A DNA stretch of 64,000 nt from an uncultured Lachnospiraceae bacterium (GTDB lineage Bacteria > Bacillota > Clostridia > Lachnospirales > Lachnospiraceae), in the NCBI GenBank assembly GCA_947648875.1, contig CANSPM010000015.1, positions 1 through 64,000 on the forward strand. The letters run 5' to 3'. Both the position numbers and the translations under genes were made by a program. This document shows positions 1 to 8,252 of the stretch, piece after piece. The notes below the pieces were generated by a model, which did no database searches, was not told where the DNA came from, and saw nothing but the letters and a program-made list of their open reading frames with translations. The stretch's first letter is position 1, and every line of letters begins with the position of its first letter.

Positions 1-125
1 AAACACTGGGGTTGTGGGTGTTTTTTACCCACCATTACCCTTGAAGAGCCAGAAATCTATGTCATTTTGGGGAACGAAGTGTTATAATAAAGCCATCGGC
101 AAATCGGAATATGGAGAATGAAAAT

Positions 126-303
126 ATGCAGACTATAGATTTTGTAACAATTACTGCCTGCGGAGAATGCTGTTGTAGGATGTAAGAAAAAAGAAGATAG
201 CATTTGTCAAGGCTGCATAGAGTCAGATGGACATTGTATGGAATGGACGCAATCCAATGGCTGTCCAATCAGAGCGGAAAAGCGGGAGTTGGAGGTGTAT
301 TGA
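126..303 (+). pseudogene. DUF3795-like Cys-rich protein, frameshifted
   Basis: The ATG at 126 opens a frame that stops at 183-185 after the residues TITACGECC. Shifting by one base at about 174 (one extra t in gctgttgtagg) restores a continuous Cys-rich frame to the stop at 301-303, with CKKKEDSICQGC, then IESDGHC, then NGCPI. This order of paired cysteines is what I know from DUF3795-type putative zinc-binding proteins, whose function is unknown. The restored product is only about 58 residues and its end after NGCPI does not look like the usual C-terminus, so it may also be truncated. A one-base sequencing error is possible. The next gene starts one base after this stop. Confidence 0.6.
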
Positions 304-304
304 A

Positions 305-589
305 ATGAGTTTTTCTGATATGGTTGTAGGAGAAAGTGGATTATTGGTAGAATTACGCTGTCGTAATTCATTCAACGAGAAAATCTATACAGATATTACA
401 AACTATCTTAATAAGCATTTATCCGAATGGAAATCGACCGGTTTTATACCCGTTGCTGATGCAGTATCTGTATTCAACTTAATTGACGAGTTGTCTGGTG
501 GAAGTCAATTTTGGAGCGAAGAAGTAGAACTGCGGGTGGAAGATGCTGTATTGGAAATACAGGAAATAATCAGTTCATTAGAAGAATAA
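305..589 (+). CDS. hypothetical protein, 94 aa
   Basis: I do not recognise this family. The start at 305 is chosen over an upstream in-frame ATG at 227 because GGAGGTG lies at 291-297 at normal spacing and because the residues before it overlap the DUF3795-like frame. The product is soluble and acidic, predicted largely helical, with a Glu-rich C-terminus (EIQEIISSLEE) and no signal peptide or membrane segment. It sits 24 nt ahead of the NADAR-family gene on the same strand and probably shares its transcript. It is too short and lacks motifs for a DarT-type toxin. Confidence 0.6.
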   Translation: MSFSDMVVGESGLLVELRCRNSFNEKIYTDITNYLNKHLSEWKSTGFIPVADAVSVFNLIDELSGGSQFWSEEVELRVEDAVLEIQEIISSLEE

Positions 590-613
590 ACCATATTTTA
601 TTCAGGAGGGACA

Positions 614-1252
614 ATGGCGAGACGACCTGCATTCTTTGTTAATCAAAGAAAGGTTATCAGTGAAATGTATTTGTTTGAATGGTATTCTGGTTTTGCAGTT
701 TCTCAAAAACAAAAATCCATAAAAAGTCTGCACGATGCCATTATAAAAACAGACGCAAGTGCCAGGCCATTGGAAATCAGCAGCAGGAGCACGGAAGCCA
801 TTGGAATTAGATTAAGTGCGTTCAATCTCAAGATAAATAGCTATACTCTTGAGAATATTTTTCAGAGTGCTAAAGTTTTTGAGAATGGAGGGCCTTATCT
901 TGATTTGCTTGATGTGTCGCCGAAAGAAGCCAAACGCGATGAGAGGCTGCATAAATCAGGAAGCCTAAAAACGTTTCGTTACCAAAATGAAGATTTTCCT
1001 TTAATTCCTCAAACGGTATTCTATGATTTTATCTACATTGCCGCTATAAAACAATCGTTTACAACAGATGATATCAACACTGTTTTGTGTTACAATTATT
1101 TTACAGATATTGAATTTAATCCCGCAAAAAGTATCAATACCCAGGCAAGAGCTGCTGCGATCCTTAAGTTAATTGTAGACGAATATGGGTACTTACCATC
1201 TTTTAATAAAGAGGATTTTATTCAATTTCACAAAGAACATATTTTTGGTTGA
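614..1252 (+). CDS. DarT1-associated NADAR-family antitoxin-like protein (formerly DUF6977)
   Basis: The 212-residue protein begins MARRPAFF and carries blocks I associate with DarT1-associated NADAR proteins: EWYSGFAVSQKQKSI near residue 22, LEISSRS near 56, FENGGPYLDLL near 93, then SPKEAKRDERL, FPLIPQTVFYDFIYIAA, and FTDIEFNPAKSINTQARAAA near the end. In characterised systems NADAR removes ADP-ribose from guanine in DNA and neutralises the DarT1 toxin. Length is typical and GGAGGG at 604-609 gives a good start. No DarT-like gene lies on either side inside the window (upstream is a 94-aa unknown, downstream a membrane protein), so it appears to be an orphan. Family call is from recognition of motifs, not a search. 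Confidence 0.72.
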   Translation: MARRPAFFVNQRKVISEMYLFEWYSGFAVSQKQKSIKSLHDAIIKTDASARPLEISSRSTEAIGIRLSAFNLKINSYTLENIFQSAKVFENGGPYLDLLDVSPKEAKRDERLHKSGSLKTFRYQNEDFPLIPQTVFYDFIYIAAIKQSFTTDDINTVLCYNYFTDIEFNPAKSINTQARAAAILKLIVDEYGYLPSFNKEDFIQFHKEHIFG

Positions 1253-1308
1253 CGAATTTCGGTTTATCGGAAAATTAAACAGTACAAAAATGAGAGGTTG
1301 TGGAACTT

Positions 1309-1587
1309 ATGGATCCTACGAGGGAAACAAAAAGCGAATTATCTCTTCGCTTGGCATCTAGTGCAGTTATATTAGCTGGAATTATTATTTTGTTTACAGG
1401 TATATATTATTGCGTAATTAAGGCAGGCATCCCTTATCAAGACCCGCCATTGGAGTTACAAATACAATATGCCATCAACACAGGGATTGGCAACACGCTG
1501 ATAAAAGAGGGCTTTCTGATTTCGATATGTGGTGGAATTGCCCGATGGCTTTTAAAATTGATATTGAAGAAAAGGCGAAAGAAGTAA
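1309..1587 (+). CDS. small membrane protein, two TM segments
   Basis: The 92-residue product has two hydrophobic stretches (about residues 15-37 and 62-83) and ends in a basic tail KLILKKRRKK, suggesting an inner-membrane protein with a cytoplasmic C-terminus. An in-frame GTG at 1300 is possible but lies only two bases from the GAGAGG at 1292-1297, so the ATG at 1309 is preferred. No family is recognised. It follows the NADAR gene by about 55 nt and shares its low GC, so it probably belongs to the same accessory segment. GC rises sharply in the next gene. Confidence 0.55.
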   Translation: MDPTRETKSELSLRLASSAVILAGIIILFTGIYYCVIKAGIPYQDPPLELQIQYAINTGIGNTLIKEGFLISICGGIARWLLKLILKKRRKK

Positions 1588-1779
1588 ACTTCCAGTTTGT
1601 AGAATTGTAGCCAGCAAAAATTGAATAGCAGCCGTACATACAGAGCGCCCTCGGATGTAAGTACATCAGCTTTGAGGAAAAGTCTGCGGGTAATGAAGGT
1701 TAATTCGTCATATCAAAGGGAAAAATGAAACAGTAACTACGAATTCAGGATTGCGCCGAAGAGCAGACAGGGATAAGAT

Positions 1780-2172
1780 ATGCATGACAATATAAAAGCA
1801 GCGGAAGTTTTTGAAAAGTATCTCTCCAGGATTGAAAACGAGACTCATCGCGTTCAAATGCGGGAAGTTTTGGAATGGACAAAAACCAGCTTTCCCGGTT
1901 TGGAGCCTAAAATTGCGTGGAACCAGCCCGTTTTTACGGATCATGGCACGTTTATAATCGGTTTCAGCGCCGCGAAGCAGCATTTTTCCGTGGCGCCGGA
2001 GCCTGCGGCAATTCAGAAATTTTCCCGGGAAATCGAGGCTTCCGGATACAGCCAGGGCACCAATCTGTTCCGCATCCGCTGGGAGGAGCCGGTGGATTAT
2101 GCCCTGCTGGAACGGATCATTGAATATAACCGACAGGACAAGGCGGACTGTTCTGCTTTTTGGAGAAAATAG
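1780..2172 (+). CDS. YdhG/DUF1801-like protein (frataxin-like fold)
   Basis: This 130-residue cytoplasmic protein has the pattern of the DUF1801/YdhG family: a helical N-terminus, then FPGLEPKIAWNQPVFTDHG, IGFSAAKQHFSVAPE, and a final IRWEEPVDYALLERIIEYN. Members are described as frataxin-like proteins, some as iron chaperones, but the function here is inferred only. The GGATAA before the ATG is a weak ribosome binding site. The gene stands alone, about 190 nt after the AT-rich accessory genes and 55 nt before the TetR promoter, and its higher GC marks the return to ordinary chromosome. Confidence 0.7.
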   Translation: MHDNIKAAEVFEKYLSRIENETHRVQMREVLEWTKTSFPGLEPKIAWNQPVFTDHGTFIIGFSAAKQHFSVAPEPAAIQKFSREIEASGYSQGTNLFRIRWEEPVDYALLERIIEYNRQDKADCSAFWRK

Positions 2173-2227
2173 CCTCATGCAGGTTCATCGAATGGGCTTA
2201 TCCGAAAAAAGAAGGATAGAAAAGGGC

Positions 2228-2255
2228 TTGACAAACATACCAGAGGTATGATAAT
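2228..2255 (+). promoter_or_regulatory. tetR promoter
   Basis: TTGACA at 2228-2233 is followed by GATAAT at 2250-2255 with a 16-base spacer. The first operator palindrome fills most of the spacer, which fits repression by occlusion. Confidence 0.65.
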
Positions 2256-2275
2256 GTGAACATACCGGCGGTATG
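2236..2275. promoter_or_regulatory. paired TetR operator palindromes
   Basis: Two inverted repeats with identical arms, CATACC-N3-GGTATG, lie at 2236-2250 and 2261-2275, 25 bp apart. They differ only in the three central bases (AGA and GGC). They cover the promoter spacer and the start of the transcript of the TetR gene, so autorepression is likely. Confidence 0.75.
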
Positions 2276-2291
2276 TAAAGGGGGACACACA

Positions 2292-2945
2292 ATGGCAAGG
2301 AACAAACACCCGGAGGAGACGGTCAGTCTGATCTTGGACGTGGCCGGCCGTCTGTTCCTGGAAAAGGGCTATGAATATACTTCTATTCAGGATATTATAG
2401 ACAATCTGGGAGGACTCAGCAAGGGGGCCATCTATCATCACTTCAGGTCCAAGGAGGATATTTTGATCGCCGTTACGGACAGAATGACGGAGGAGTCCAA
2501 TCGGATGCTGGCGGTGATACGCGACACCCCGGACTTAAACGGAAAGGAAAAGTTAAGGGCCATATTTCGGGAATCCATTTTCAGACCGGTTCAGGAGGAT
2601 ATGTTTTCCACCGCACCCAATCTGGGCAACAATCCCAGACTGCTCTACAGTATTTTCAGTGAGACCATGATGGTGGCGGCCCCCGACTATATTCAGCCCA
2701 TTATCGAACAGGGGATCGCGGACGGCTCCATTCAGACAGAGTATCCGAAAGAGTTGGCGGAACTGATCATTATGGCGGCCAACATCTGGATGAATCCCAT
2801 GATTTTTGGGGATTCCGCCGAGGGGGCCTTTCGGAAGTTCATGTTGTTCCGCCAGATGATGAAAGGTTTTGGTCTTGACATTGTGGACGATGAGATGGCA
2901 CAGAGACTACAGGAATTGGCGTCCATTTATCTGCAAAAACGGTGA
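2292..2945 (+). CDS. TetR/AcrR family transcriptional regulator
   Basis: The 217-residue protein has a TetR N-terminal helix-turn-helix: ILDVAGRLFLEKGYEYTSI, then DIIDNLGGLSKGAIYHHF and the usual SKEDIL, within residues 8-55. The C-terminal helical ligand domain is unassigned. The start at 2292 is taken because AGGGGG lies just upstream, while an earlier in-frame ATG at 2256 would place the second operator inside the coding region. It precedes an MFS efflux gene on the same strand, and a third palindrome with the same half-sites lies before that gene. The natural reading is a local drug-sensing repressor of itself and the pump. The ligand cannot be inferred. Confidence 0.9.
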   Translation: MARNKHPEETVSLILDVAGRLFLEKGYEYTSIQDIIDNLGGLSKGAIYHHFRSKEDILIAVTDRMTEESNRMLAVIRDTPDLNGKEKLRAIFRESIFRPVQEDMFSTAPNLGNNPRLLYSIFSETMMVAAPDYIQPIIEQGIADGSIQTEYPKELAELIIMAANIWMNPMIFGDSAEGAFRKFMLFRQMMKGFGLDIVDDEMAQRLQELASIYLQKR

Positions 2946-3006
2946 ACCAAATCTCAAGGAATCCCGGACGGAGCCGGCGAAGGGGAAAACAACACAGAGG
3001 TTACAA

Positions 3007-3037
3007 AATCTGCCCTCAAGACGGGCGGATTCTTTTT
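3007..3037 (+). terminator. terminator after tetR
   Basis: Arms AATCTGCCC (3007-3015) and GGGCGGATT (3023-3031) pair over nine positions with one G-U pair and a 7-base loop, followed by CTTTTT. It ends the TetR transcript and so suggests that the MFS gene has its own promoter. Confidence 0.75.
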
Positions 3038-3047
3038 AAACATTATA

Positions 3048-3066
3048 CATACCGTCATGCGGTATG
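3048..3066. promoter_or_regulatory. operator before the MFS gene
   Basis: CATACCGTCATGCGGTATG is a perfect inverted repeat with 7-bp arms and a 5-base centre. The half-sites CATACC/GGTATG match those upstream of the TetR gene but are spaced 7 rather than 3 bases apart. It lies directly after the tetR terminator and about 80 nt before the MFS start, next to CATTATAC, a possible -10 element. Confidence 0.65.
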
Positions 3067-3145
3067 GTAGAAGACATTATGCAGACTGTTGGGGCTGGCC
3101 CACCGCATAATGAAAAATGGAATCGAGGATATGGAGGTTTGAGAA

Positions 3146-4378
3146 ATGGAACGGAAATTGTTTTCAAAGGATTTTTTGCTGGTGGTCACAGGGCAGATTA
3201 TCTCCCTGTTTGGTAATGCTACAGTGCGGTTTGCGCTGCCTCTTTACCTGTTGAATCAGACAGGTTCCTCCGCACTGTACGGGGCGGTGACGGCCTGTGC
3301 GTTCATTCCTGCCATCCTGTTGTCCCCGGTGGGCGGTATTGTGGCGGACAGGGTAAATAAGCGGAATATCATGGTGGCGCTGGACTTTTTTACGGCGGCG
3401 GTGATCACGGCCTTTTCTCTTCTGATGGGCGGGGTGAACCTGATTCTTTTAATGACGGTTACCATGATGCTTCTGTACGGCATCGCAGGTGCGTATCAGC
3501 CTTCCGTACAGGCCAGCATTCCCGCGCTGGTAAGCCAGGACCGTTTTATGGAAGCCAATTCCATTATAGGTTCCATCAGTTCCATTGCTTCCCTGCTGGG
3601 TCCTGCTTTGGGGGGCGTTTTGTACAGTGCCTGGGGACTTAAGCCCGTGCTGTGGATCTGTGTGGCCTGCTTCTTTTCCTCAGCGGTGATGGAACTTTTC
3701 ATCAGGATTCCCTCTCCGAAACAGGACTTTGGCGGAGGCATATGGAGGATGGTGAAGGAGGATTTCACCGGAAGCATTCGCTTTATCCGAAGAGAGAAAC
3801 CCATGGTTTGGAAGTTGGTACTGGTACTCTGCGGAATCAACCTGTTTCTGTCCTCCATGATTATTGTAGGCCTGCCCTATATGATTACGGAGGTACTGGG
3901 GCTGGATGAAGCCCTGTATGGATTTGCCCAGGGGGCGCTGGCAGCGGGAGGGCTGGCGGGAGGCGTGTTCGCAGGTATTTTTGCCAGGAAGCTGGCCATC
4001 GGAAAAGCCGGAAAACTTCTGATCGCCGGGGCCGGGTGCATGTTCCCTGTGGGGATCGGGGGATACTTTTTTTCATCCGCTATGGCGGTTTACGCGGTCA
4101 TAACGGTGTGCTGCTTTCTGGCCATGGTATTTGCCACGGTGTTTTCGGTGCAGGTCATGTCCTTCATCCAGGCACAGACGCCCTTGGGGTTGGTGGGAAA
4201 GGTGATCGCCCTGGTGCTCACCGTGTCCATGTGCGCCCAGCCTCTGGGCAATGCCCTGTATGGAGTTTGGTTTGAAATCTGTCAGGGGCAGGAGTTCATG
4301 GTGATTCTGCTTGGGGGGGCGGTGTCTCTGGGGATCGCCCTGGGGGCAGGGAATCTGTTTCGGGAACTTTCGGAGTAA
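3146..4378 (+). CDS. MFS efflux transporter (MefA/EntS-like)
   Basis: The 410-residue protein has about 12 hydrophobic segments. It begins FLLVVTGQIISLFGNATVRF, a pattern of the MFS_3 group (macrolide efflux MefA, enterobactin exporter EntS), and has the conserved loop GGIVADRVNKRNIMV after TM2. It should be a proton-driven exporter in the cytoplasmic membrane. GGAGG at 3132 supports the start. The TetR-type regulator upstream and the operator at 3048-3066 point to inducible export of a toxic small molecule. Substrate is unknown and macrolides should not be assumed. Confidence 0.85.
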   Translation: MERKLFSKDFLLVVTGQIISLFGNATVRFALPLYLLNQTGSSALYGAVTACAFIPAILLSPVGGIVADRVNKRNIMVALDFFTAAVITAFSLLMGGVNLILLMTVTMMLLYGIAGAYQPSVQASIPALVSQDRFMEANSIIGSISSIASLLGPALGGVLYSAWGLKPVLWICVACFFSSAVMELFIRIPSPKQDFGGGIWRMVKEDFTGSIRFIRREKPMVWKLVLVLCGINLFLSSMIIVGLPYMITEVLGLDEALYGFAQGALAAGGLAGGVFAGIFARKLAIGKAGKLLIAGAGCMFPVGIGGYFFSSAMAVYAVITVCCFLAMVFATVFSVQVMSFIQAQTPLGLVGKVIALVLTVSMCAQPLGNALYGVWFEICQGQEFMVILLGGAVSLGIALGAGNLFRELSE

Positions 4379-4595
4379 AGGGACGCCATATTGATGAAAA
4401 AAGATGCAGACTATATTGAGAAGATACAATATGCCTGCACCGGGCCGTTGAGACCAGACCGAACGCAGGCACAAAAAGGGCATAAGAAGATGCCGCCCTA
4501 TGTGTGCAACGGCTACGGCCAGGAGAGGACCGCCGACTGAAAATAAGGTGCGGATGAGGCGTGGATTTCGGTTTGCAATTGACCAGATCAATAAA

Positions 4596-4624
4596 AGCGC
4601 CATGAGGAAAAGTCTCATGGCGCT
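4596..4624 (-). terminator. terminator of the OFA transporter gene
   Basis: Perfect 11-bp arms AGCGCCATGAG (4596-4606) and CTCATGGCGCT (4614-4624) with a 7-base loop. Read on the minus strand the hairpin is followed by TTTTATTG, so it mainly ends the minus-strand gene. The plus-strand side (CATTTCTATTTTC) may also stop the MFS transcript. Confidence 0.8.
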
Positions 4625-4661
4625 CATTTCTATTTTCTGTGACAGAATGTCGAAATATTTC

Positions 4662-5972
4662 TTATTTCTTTTCCTTCTTCTTGCCGCCCACCAGGAAAAA
4701 GCTGCACAGCAGGGCGATCACATACAGTACGATGGTCACATATAACACCGTCTGATACCCCACAGGGTTCACCTGTGTCAGCCCGCCATGTCCGTCGCTG
4801 ACATCCACCATTTGTCCCACATGCCCTACGATGAAGGTTGCCAGCTGATTGCCGGTGAGACCTGCGATGGCCCATGCGGAGAGGGTAATACCATGGATGG
4901 CGCTGATATTCTGCATACCGTAATGATCGGACAACAGTGTGGGCACATTGCTGAAACCGCCGCCATAACCGGCGTTTACCACGAACAGAAGCACCAGCAC
5001 CAGAATCAGCAGCAACGTGCTCTGTCCCATATCCGCAATGCCTCTGGTCAGGATTACCAGGCCGGTAGCAATGATGGAAAGGATGATCATAATCTTATAT
5101 ACAGTATTTCTGTCCTTCATGGTGTCGGCCCAGGCGGAGAAGCCCAGACGACCGCCCGCGTTAAATACTGCGGTGACGGAGGACAGCACGCCGGCCATGC
5201 CTGCCAGACCGATGCACTTGATAATCATTTTTTCCTGAGAGATCAGCGCCAGACCGCAGGTGATATTTATGTAGAACATCAGCCAGATGCCGATGAACAC
5301 CACGGGCTTGGTCTTGATCACATCCAGGGCCCTTGCCCCCTTCTCCTGAGACGCAGGCTCATGCCAGCCTTCGGGCTTGGCTAACAGCAGATGGCCCGCA
5401 AACATCATGACGAAATACACACAGGCCAGAATCAGGAACATCTTGTAGATGCCGCCTTCTCCCAAAGAGTTCAGCAACGCCTGCATAATGGGACTCGCGA
5501 TGGCCTTGGCGGCACCGAAGCCGGCCACAGCCAGACCGGTTGCCAGACCTTTGCGGTCCTGGAACCACAGCATCAGCGTTTTCACCGGGGACAGATAGCC
5601 TGTTCCCAGGCCGATTCCCATGATGAAACCGTAACAGACATAGATTCCGATCAGCGCCAGCGGGCTGTGCTGATGGGTGCCGCCGTACCAGATGAAGAAA
5701 CCTGTTCCAGCCATGCCGGCGGCGAAACAGATCGCGGCGATCAGCGAAGAACGATGGATATCTTTTTCCACTACATTGCCCAGAAAAGCGGCGGACATGC
5801 CCAGGAAAAAGATGGCGAAACTAAATGCCCACTCGGTGGCACTCTTGGAAAAGCCGATATGGTCGGCAATTTCCTGGCTGAAAATGGACCAGCAATACAC
5901 TGTACCGATACTACAGTGTAGCAGCAGAGCCGGGATGGCTGCCCGTATCCACTTGTTTTGAATGTTTTTCAT
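4662..5972 (-). CDS. OFA-family MFS transporter (oxalate/formate antiporter-like)
   Basis: The 436-residue product has 12 predicted membrane segments. It starts with the OFA-type pattern CSIGTVYCWSIFSQEI in TM1 and has GIGLGTGYLSPVKTLMLWF and DRKGLATGLAVAGFG in TM4-5, both typical of the oxalate:formate antiporter family. Members exchange small monocarboxylates or oxalate; the actual substrate cannot be told. AGGAGAGG precedes the ATG. It has its own promoter (6061 to 6033) and terminator (4596-4624), so it is monocistronic, divergent from the GH43 gene. The C-terminus is a lysine-rich tail. Confidence 0.85.
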   Translation of the reverse strand: MKNIQNKWIRAAIPALLLHCSIGTVYCWSIFSQEIADHIGFSKSATEWAFSFAIFFLGMSAAFLGNVVEKDIHRSSLIAAICFAAGMAGTGFFIWYGGTHQHSPLALIGIYVCYGFIMGIGLGTGYLSPVKTLMLWFQDRKGLATGLAVAGFGAAKAIASPIMQALLNSLGEGGIYKMFLILACVYFVMMFAGHLLLAKPEGWHEPASQEKGARALDVIKTKPVVFIGIWLMFYINITCGLALISQEKMIIKCIGLAGMAGVLSSVTAVFNAGGRLGFSAWADTMKDRNTVYKIMIILSIIATGLVILTRGIADMGQSTLLLILVLVLLFVVNAGYGGGFSNVPTLLSDHYGMQNISAIHGITLSAWAIAGLTGNQLATFIVGHVGQMVDVSDGHGGLTQVNPVGYQTVLYVTIVLYVIALLCSFFLVGGKKKEKK

Positions 5973-6032
5973 ACGTATCCTCTCCTATATAAAATATAAA
6001 GTAAGAATTAAATATTTATAAATTCCTTTGTT

Positions 6033-6061
6033 ATTCTACTCCTAAAGTACTTTTTTTTCAA
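6033..6061 (-). promoter_or_regulatory. promoter of the OFA transporter gene
   Basis: On the minus strand TTGAAA (6061-6056) and TAGAAT (6038-6033) are separated by 17 bases, in a strongly AT-rich divergent intergenic region. Confidence 0.6.
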
Positions 6062-6100
6062 TATGGAGAGCGAAAAGATTTATATTTTTTCAGCATTTTA

Positions 6101-6129
6101 TTGACATTTTGAGTAAAACATTTTAATCT
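6101..6129 (+). promoter_or_regulatory. possible GH43 promoter
   Basis: TTGACA at 6101-6106 is followed 17 bases later by TAATCT, a poor -10 match; TTTAAT at 15-base spacing is an alternative. The -35 is convincing, the -10 is not. Confidence 0.35.
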
Positions 6130-6188
6130 AGAGTAAAGAAGTCCCTTTGGGGACAGGTGCGGAGAATAAAATAGGAGGATGTGAGCTT

Positions 6189-7787
6189 ATGAAAAACAAA
6201 CTACTGGCAGCGACACTGTGTGTCTGTCTCACAGGGGCGCTTATGGGATGCGGCGGGCAGCCAGCGGCTTCTTCGGGGGAGCAGACGGAAAGTGAAAGCG
6301 AAACCGGCAGCGTGGCGGAGAGCGTGCAGCCCTCCCCGGAACCTGTGGTACAGCCTGTGCGCAGAGAGGCGGATTATACGGGCATAGAGACGGCGGCCAA
6401 CGGGGCAAAAGTGTCCGTGCATGATCCCTCCATCAAAGTGTTTGACGGCAAATACTACATTTACGGTTCCCATATGACCGGGGCTGTCTCGGAGGATATG
6501 CATACATGGGAGTATATCGGCAACGGGTATAGTTCGGACAATGCGCTTTTTGAGGACCTGTTCCATGAAGATCTGACTGTATTTGACTATTCCGGCGATC
6601 AGGGCAACGGGAATTACGCGGTGTGGGCGGAGGATGTGATGTACAATGAGGACATGGGCAAATATGTGATGTATTTCTGCACTTCCTCCACCTATATAAA
6701 GTCCAACCTCTGTTATGCCACGGCGGATAGGCCGGAGGGGCCCTATGAGTATCAGGGGGCGCTTCTGTACTCCGGATTTACGGAGGACGATATTGGGAAG
6801 ACGGATGTGTATGACTATGTGGACGAGGCATATGCCGCTGAGAATTATCTGACCGGGAACGGTCAGTACAATAATCAGGACTGGCCCAACTGCATAGATC
6901 CCGCGCCCTTTTATGACGCGGAAGGCCGGCTGTGGATGACCTATGGCTCCTGGTCAGGAGGAATCTTTTTGCTGGAACTTGATCCGCAGACGGGCCTGGT
7001 GATTCATCCCCAGGCGGACCCGGAGAATGAGGTAGATCCTTACTTTGGCAAACGTCTGCTGGGCGGCGGTCACCAGTCCATCGAGGGTCCCTATATACAA
7101 TACGATGCCAACACAGGGTATTATTACCTGTATCTGAGTTATGGCTCGCTGGAGCGGGTGGGCGGCTATCAGATCCGTGTGCTGCGCAGTGACAAACCGG
7201 ACGGAGAATATGTGGACATGGGGGGACAGCGACCTCTGAAAGGCTATAACAATGCTTATTACGGTCTCAAGCTGTCCGGCAATTACTATCTGCCCAGCTG
7301 TAAATATGCCTATATGGCCACCGGCGGTATGTCCACATTTTTTGACGCAGACGGCAAGCAGTATGTCTGCTATCACACCCGTTTCAACAACGGGAATGAG
7401 TATCATGAGCCTGCGGTAAAGCAGATCTTTATGAACGAGGAAGCCTGGCCGGTGCTGGCACCCTATACCACCACGGGGGAGACTCTCTCCCAGAGCGGTT
7501 ATGACAGGGCCGAACTTGCGGGGGAATACTACTTTATCAATCAGGGCATGAAAATTGACAGGGAAATTTCCCAGCCGGTGATGATTGACCTCCATGAGGA
7601 CGGCACGGTGACCGGCTCCATCGTGGGCACATGGACTGTGACGGAGGGCACACCCTATGTGCATATCACCTATGATGATCATGTGTACAGCGGTGTGTTC
7701 TGCGCCATGAAGGACCAGGCGGGCACAGATGTGATGACTTTCTCCGCCGTGGGCGTAAACGAGAGCATCTGGGGCGTCAAGTATTGA
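6189..7787 (+). CDS. GH43 family glycoside hydrolase, lipoprotein
   Basis: The 532-residue protein starts with a lipoprotein signal (MKNKLLAATLCVCLTGALMG then Cys) followed by a low-complexity Ser/Glu linker, so it should be tethered outside the membrane. The five-bladed GH43 fold is indicated by VHDPSIKVFDGKYYIYGSH near residue 77 (general base Asp), WAEDVMYNEDMGKYVMYF near 140, CIDPAPFYDAEGRLWMTYG near 236, and HQSIEGPYIQYD near 295 (acid Glu). GH43 enzymes are mainly arabinanases, arabinofuranosidases and xylosidases; an endo-arabinanase-like role is plausible. AGGAGG at 6173-6178 decides the ATG at 6189. It may feed the intracellular GH51 enzyme at 33 kb. Confidence 0.88.
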   Translation: MKNKLLAATLCVCLTGALMGCGGQPAASSGEQTESESETGSVAESVQPSPEPVVQPVRREADYTGIETAANGAKVSVHDPSIKVFDGKYYIYGSHMTGAVSEDMHTWEYIGNGYSSDNALFEDLFHEDLTVFDYSGDQGNGNYAVWAEDVMYNEDMGKYVMYFCTSSTYIKSNLCYATADRPEGPYEYQGALLYSGFTEDDIGKTDVYDYVDEAYAAENYLTGNGQYNNQDWPNCIDPAPFYDAEGRLWMTYGSWSGGIFLLELDPQTGLVIHPQADPENEVDPYFGKRLLGGGHQSIEGPYIQYDANTGYYYLYLSYGSLERVGGYQIRVLRSDKPDGEYVDMGGQRPLKGYNNAYYGLKLSGNYYLPSCKYAYMATGGMSTFFDADGKQYVCYHTRFNNGNEYHEPAVKQIFMNEEAWPVLAPYTTTGETLSQSGYDRAELAGEYYFINQGMKIDREISQPVMIDLHEDGTVTGSIVGTWTVTEGTPYVHITYDDHVYSGVFCAMKDQAGTDVMTFSAVGVNESIWGVKY

Positions 7788-7899
7788 TGAGGGCTGCGCA
7801 GTGGGGGCCTGGAGATTTTCCGGTCGCCGGAACGGATAGAAATCGCATTGCGGGAAAGACGCAGAGAACGTTGCTACGGATCTCAAATTAAGGAGAAAT

Positions 7900-8130
7900 A
7901 TGGATAAACGTTATACAAAACGGGATTTGTTAAAGGATATCCTCTTCACTTTGGCCACCGGTATACTGATGTACGTCTACTGGGCCTTTACGCTGATGGT
8001 GGCCTCCATTATACTGGTCAATACCTGGCATGTGACATGGCAGCGGCTTTCTTTGATCGCTCTGGGACTCACCCTGCTGTCTCTGGCCGGCTACGTGATA
8101 CATCGGTTCAGAAAGAGGAAGAAAACATAA
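7900..8130 (+). CDS. small membrane protein, two TM segments
   Basis: The 76-residue product has two hydrophobic helices (about 16-40 and 48-68) and basic ends, KRYTKRD at the front and HRFRKRKKT at the back. AAGGAGA sits at normal spacing before the ATG. It follows the GH43 gene by 112 nt and is ended by its own terminator. No family recognised. Confidence 0.65.
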   Translation: MDKRYTKRDLLKDILFTLATGILMYVYWAFTLMVASIILVNTWHVTWQRLSLIALGLTLLSLAGYVIHRFRKRKKT

Positions 8131-8138
8131 GAAAATAT

Positions 8139-8169
8139 GCCTCCCTGTATATGCGGGGAGGCTTTTTTT
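8139..8169 (+). terminator. terminator before the mrp operon
   Basis: Arms GCCTCCC (8139-8145) and GGGAGGC (8156-8162), 10-base loop, then seven T. It separates the small membrane protein gene from the antiporter operon. Confidence 0.85.
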
Positions 8170-8181
8170 GCGTTTCAGCCA

Positions 8182-8210
8182 TTGACTTTAGGAAATAATA
8201 GGTATACTAT
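8182..8210 (+). promoter_or_regulatory. mrp operon promoter
   Basis: TTGACT at 8182-8187 precedes overlapping -10 candidates TATACT (8203-8208, 15-base spacer) and TACTAT (8205-8210, 17-base spacer). It lies 43 nt before the first mrp start codon. Confidence 0.5.
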
Positions 8211-8252
8211 TAAGGCGTTTTTGATAAAGATATAGCTTTTGGAGAATGGGGT

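Noticed and set aside
4394-4540. 48-codon frame starting MKKDADYIEKIQYA after the MFS gene
   Set aside because: No ribosome binding site, weak coding character and no family match; treated as intergenic.
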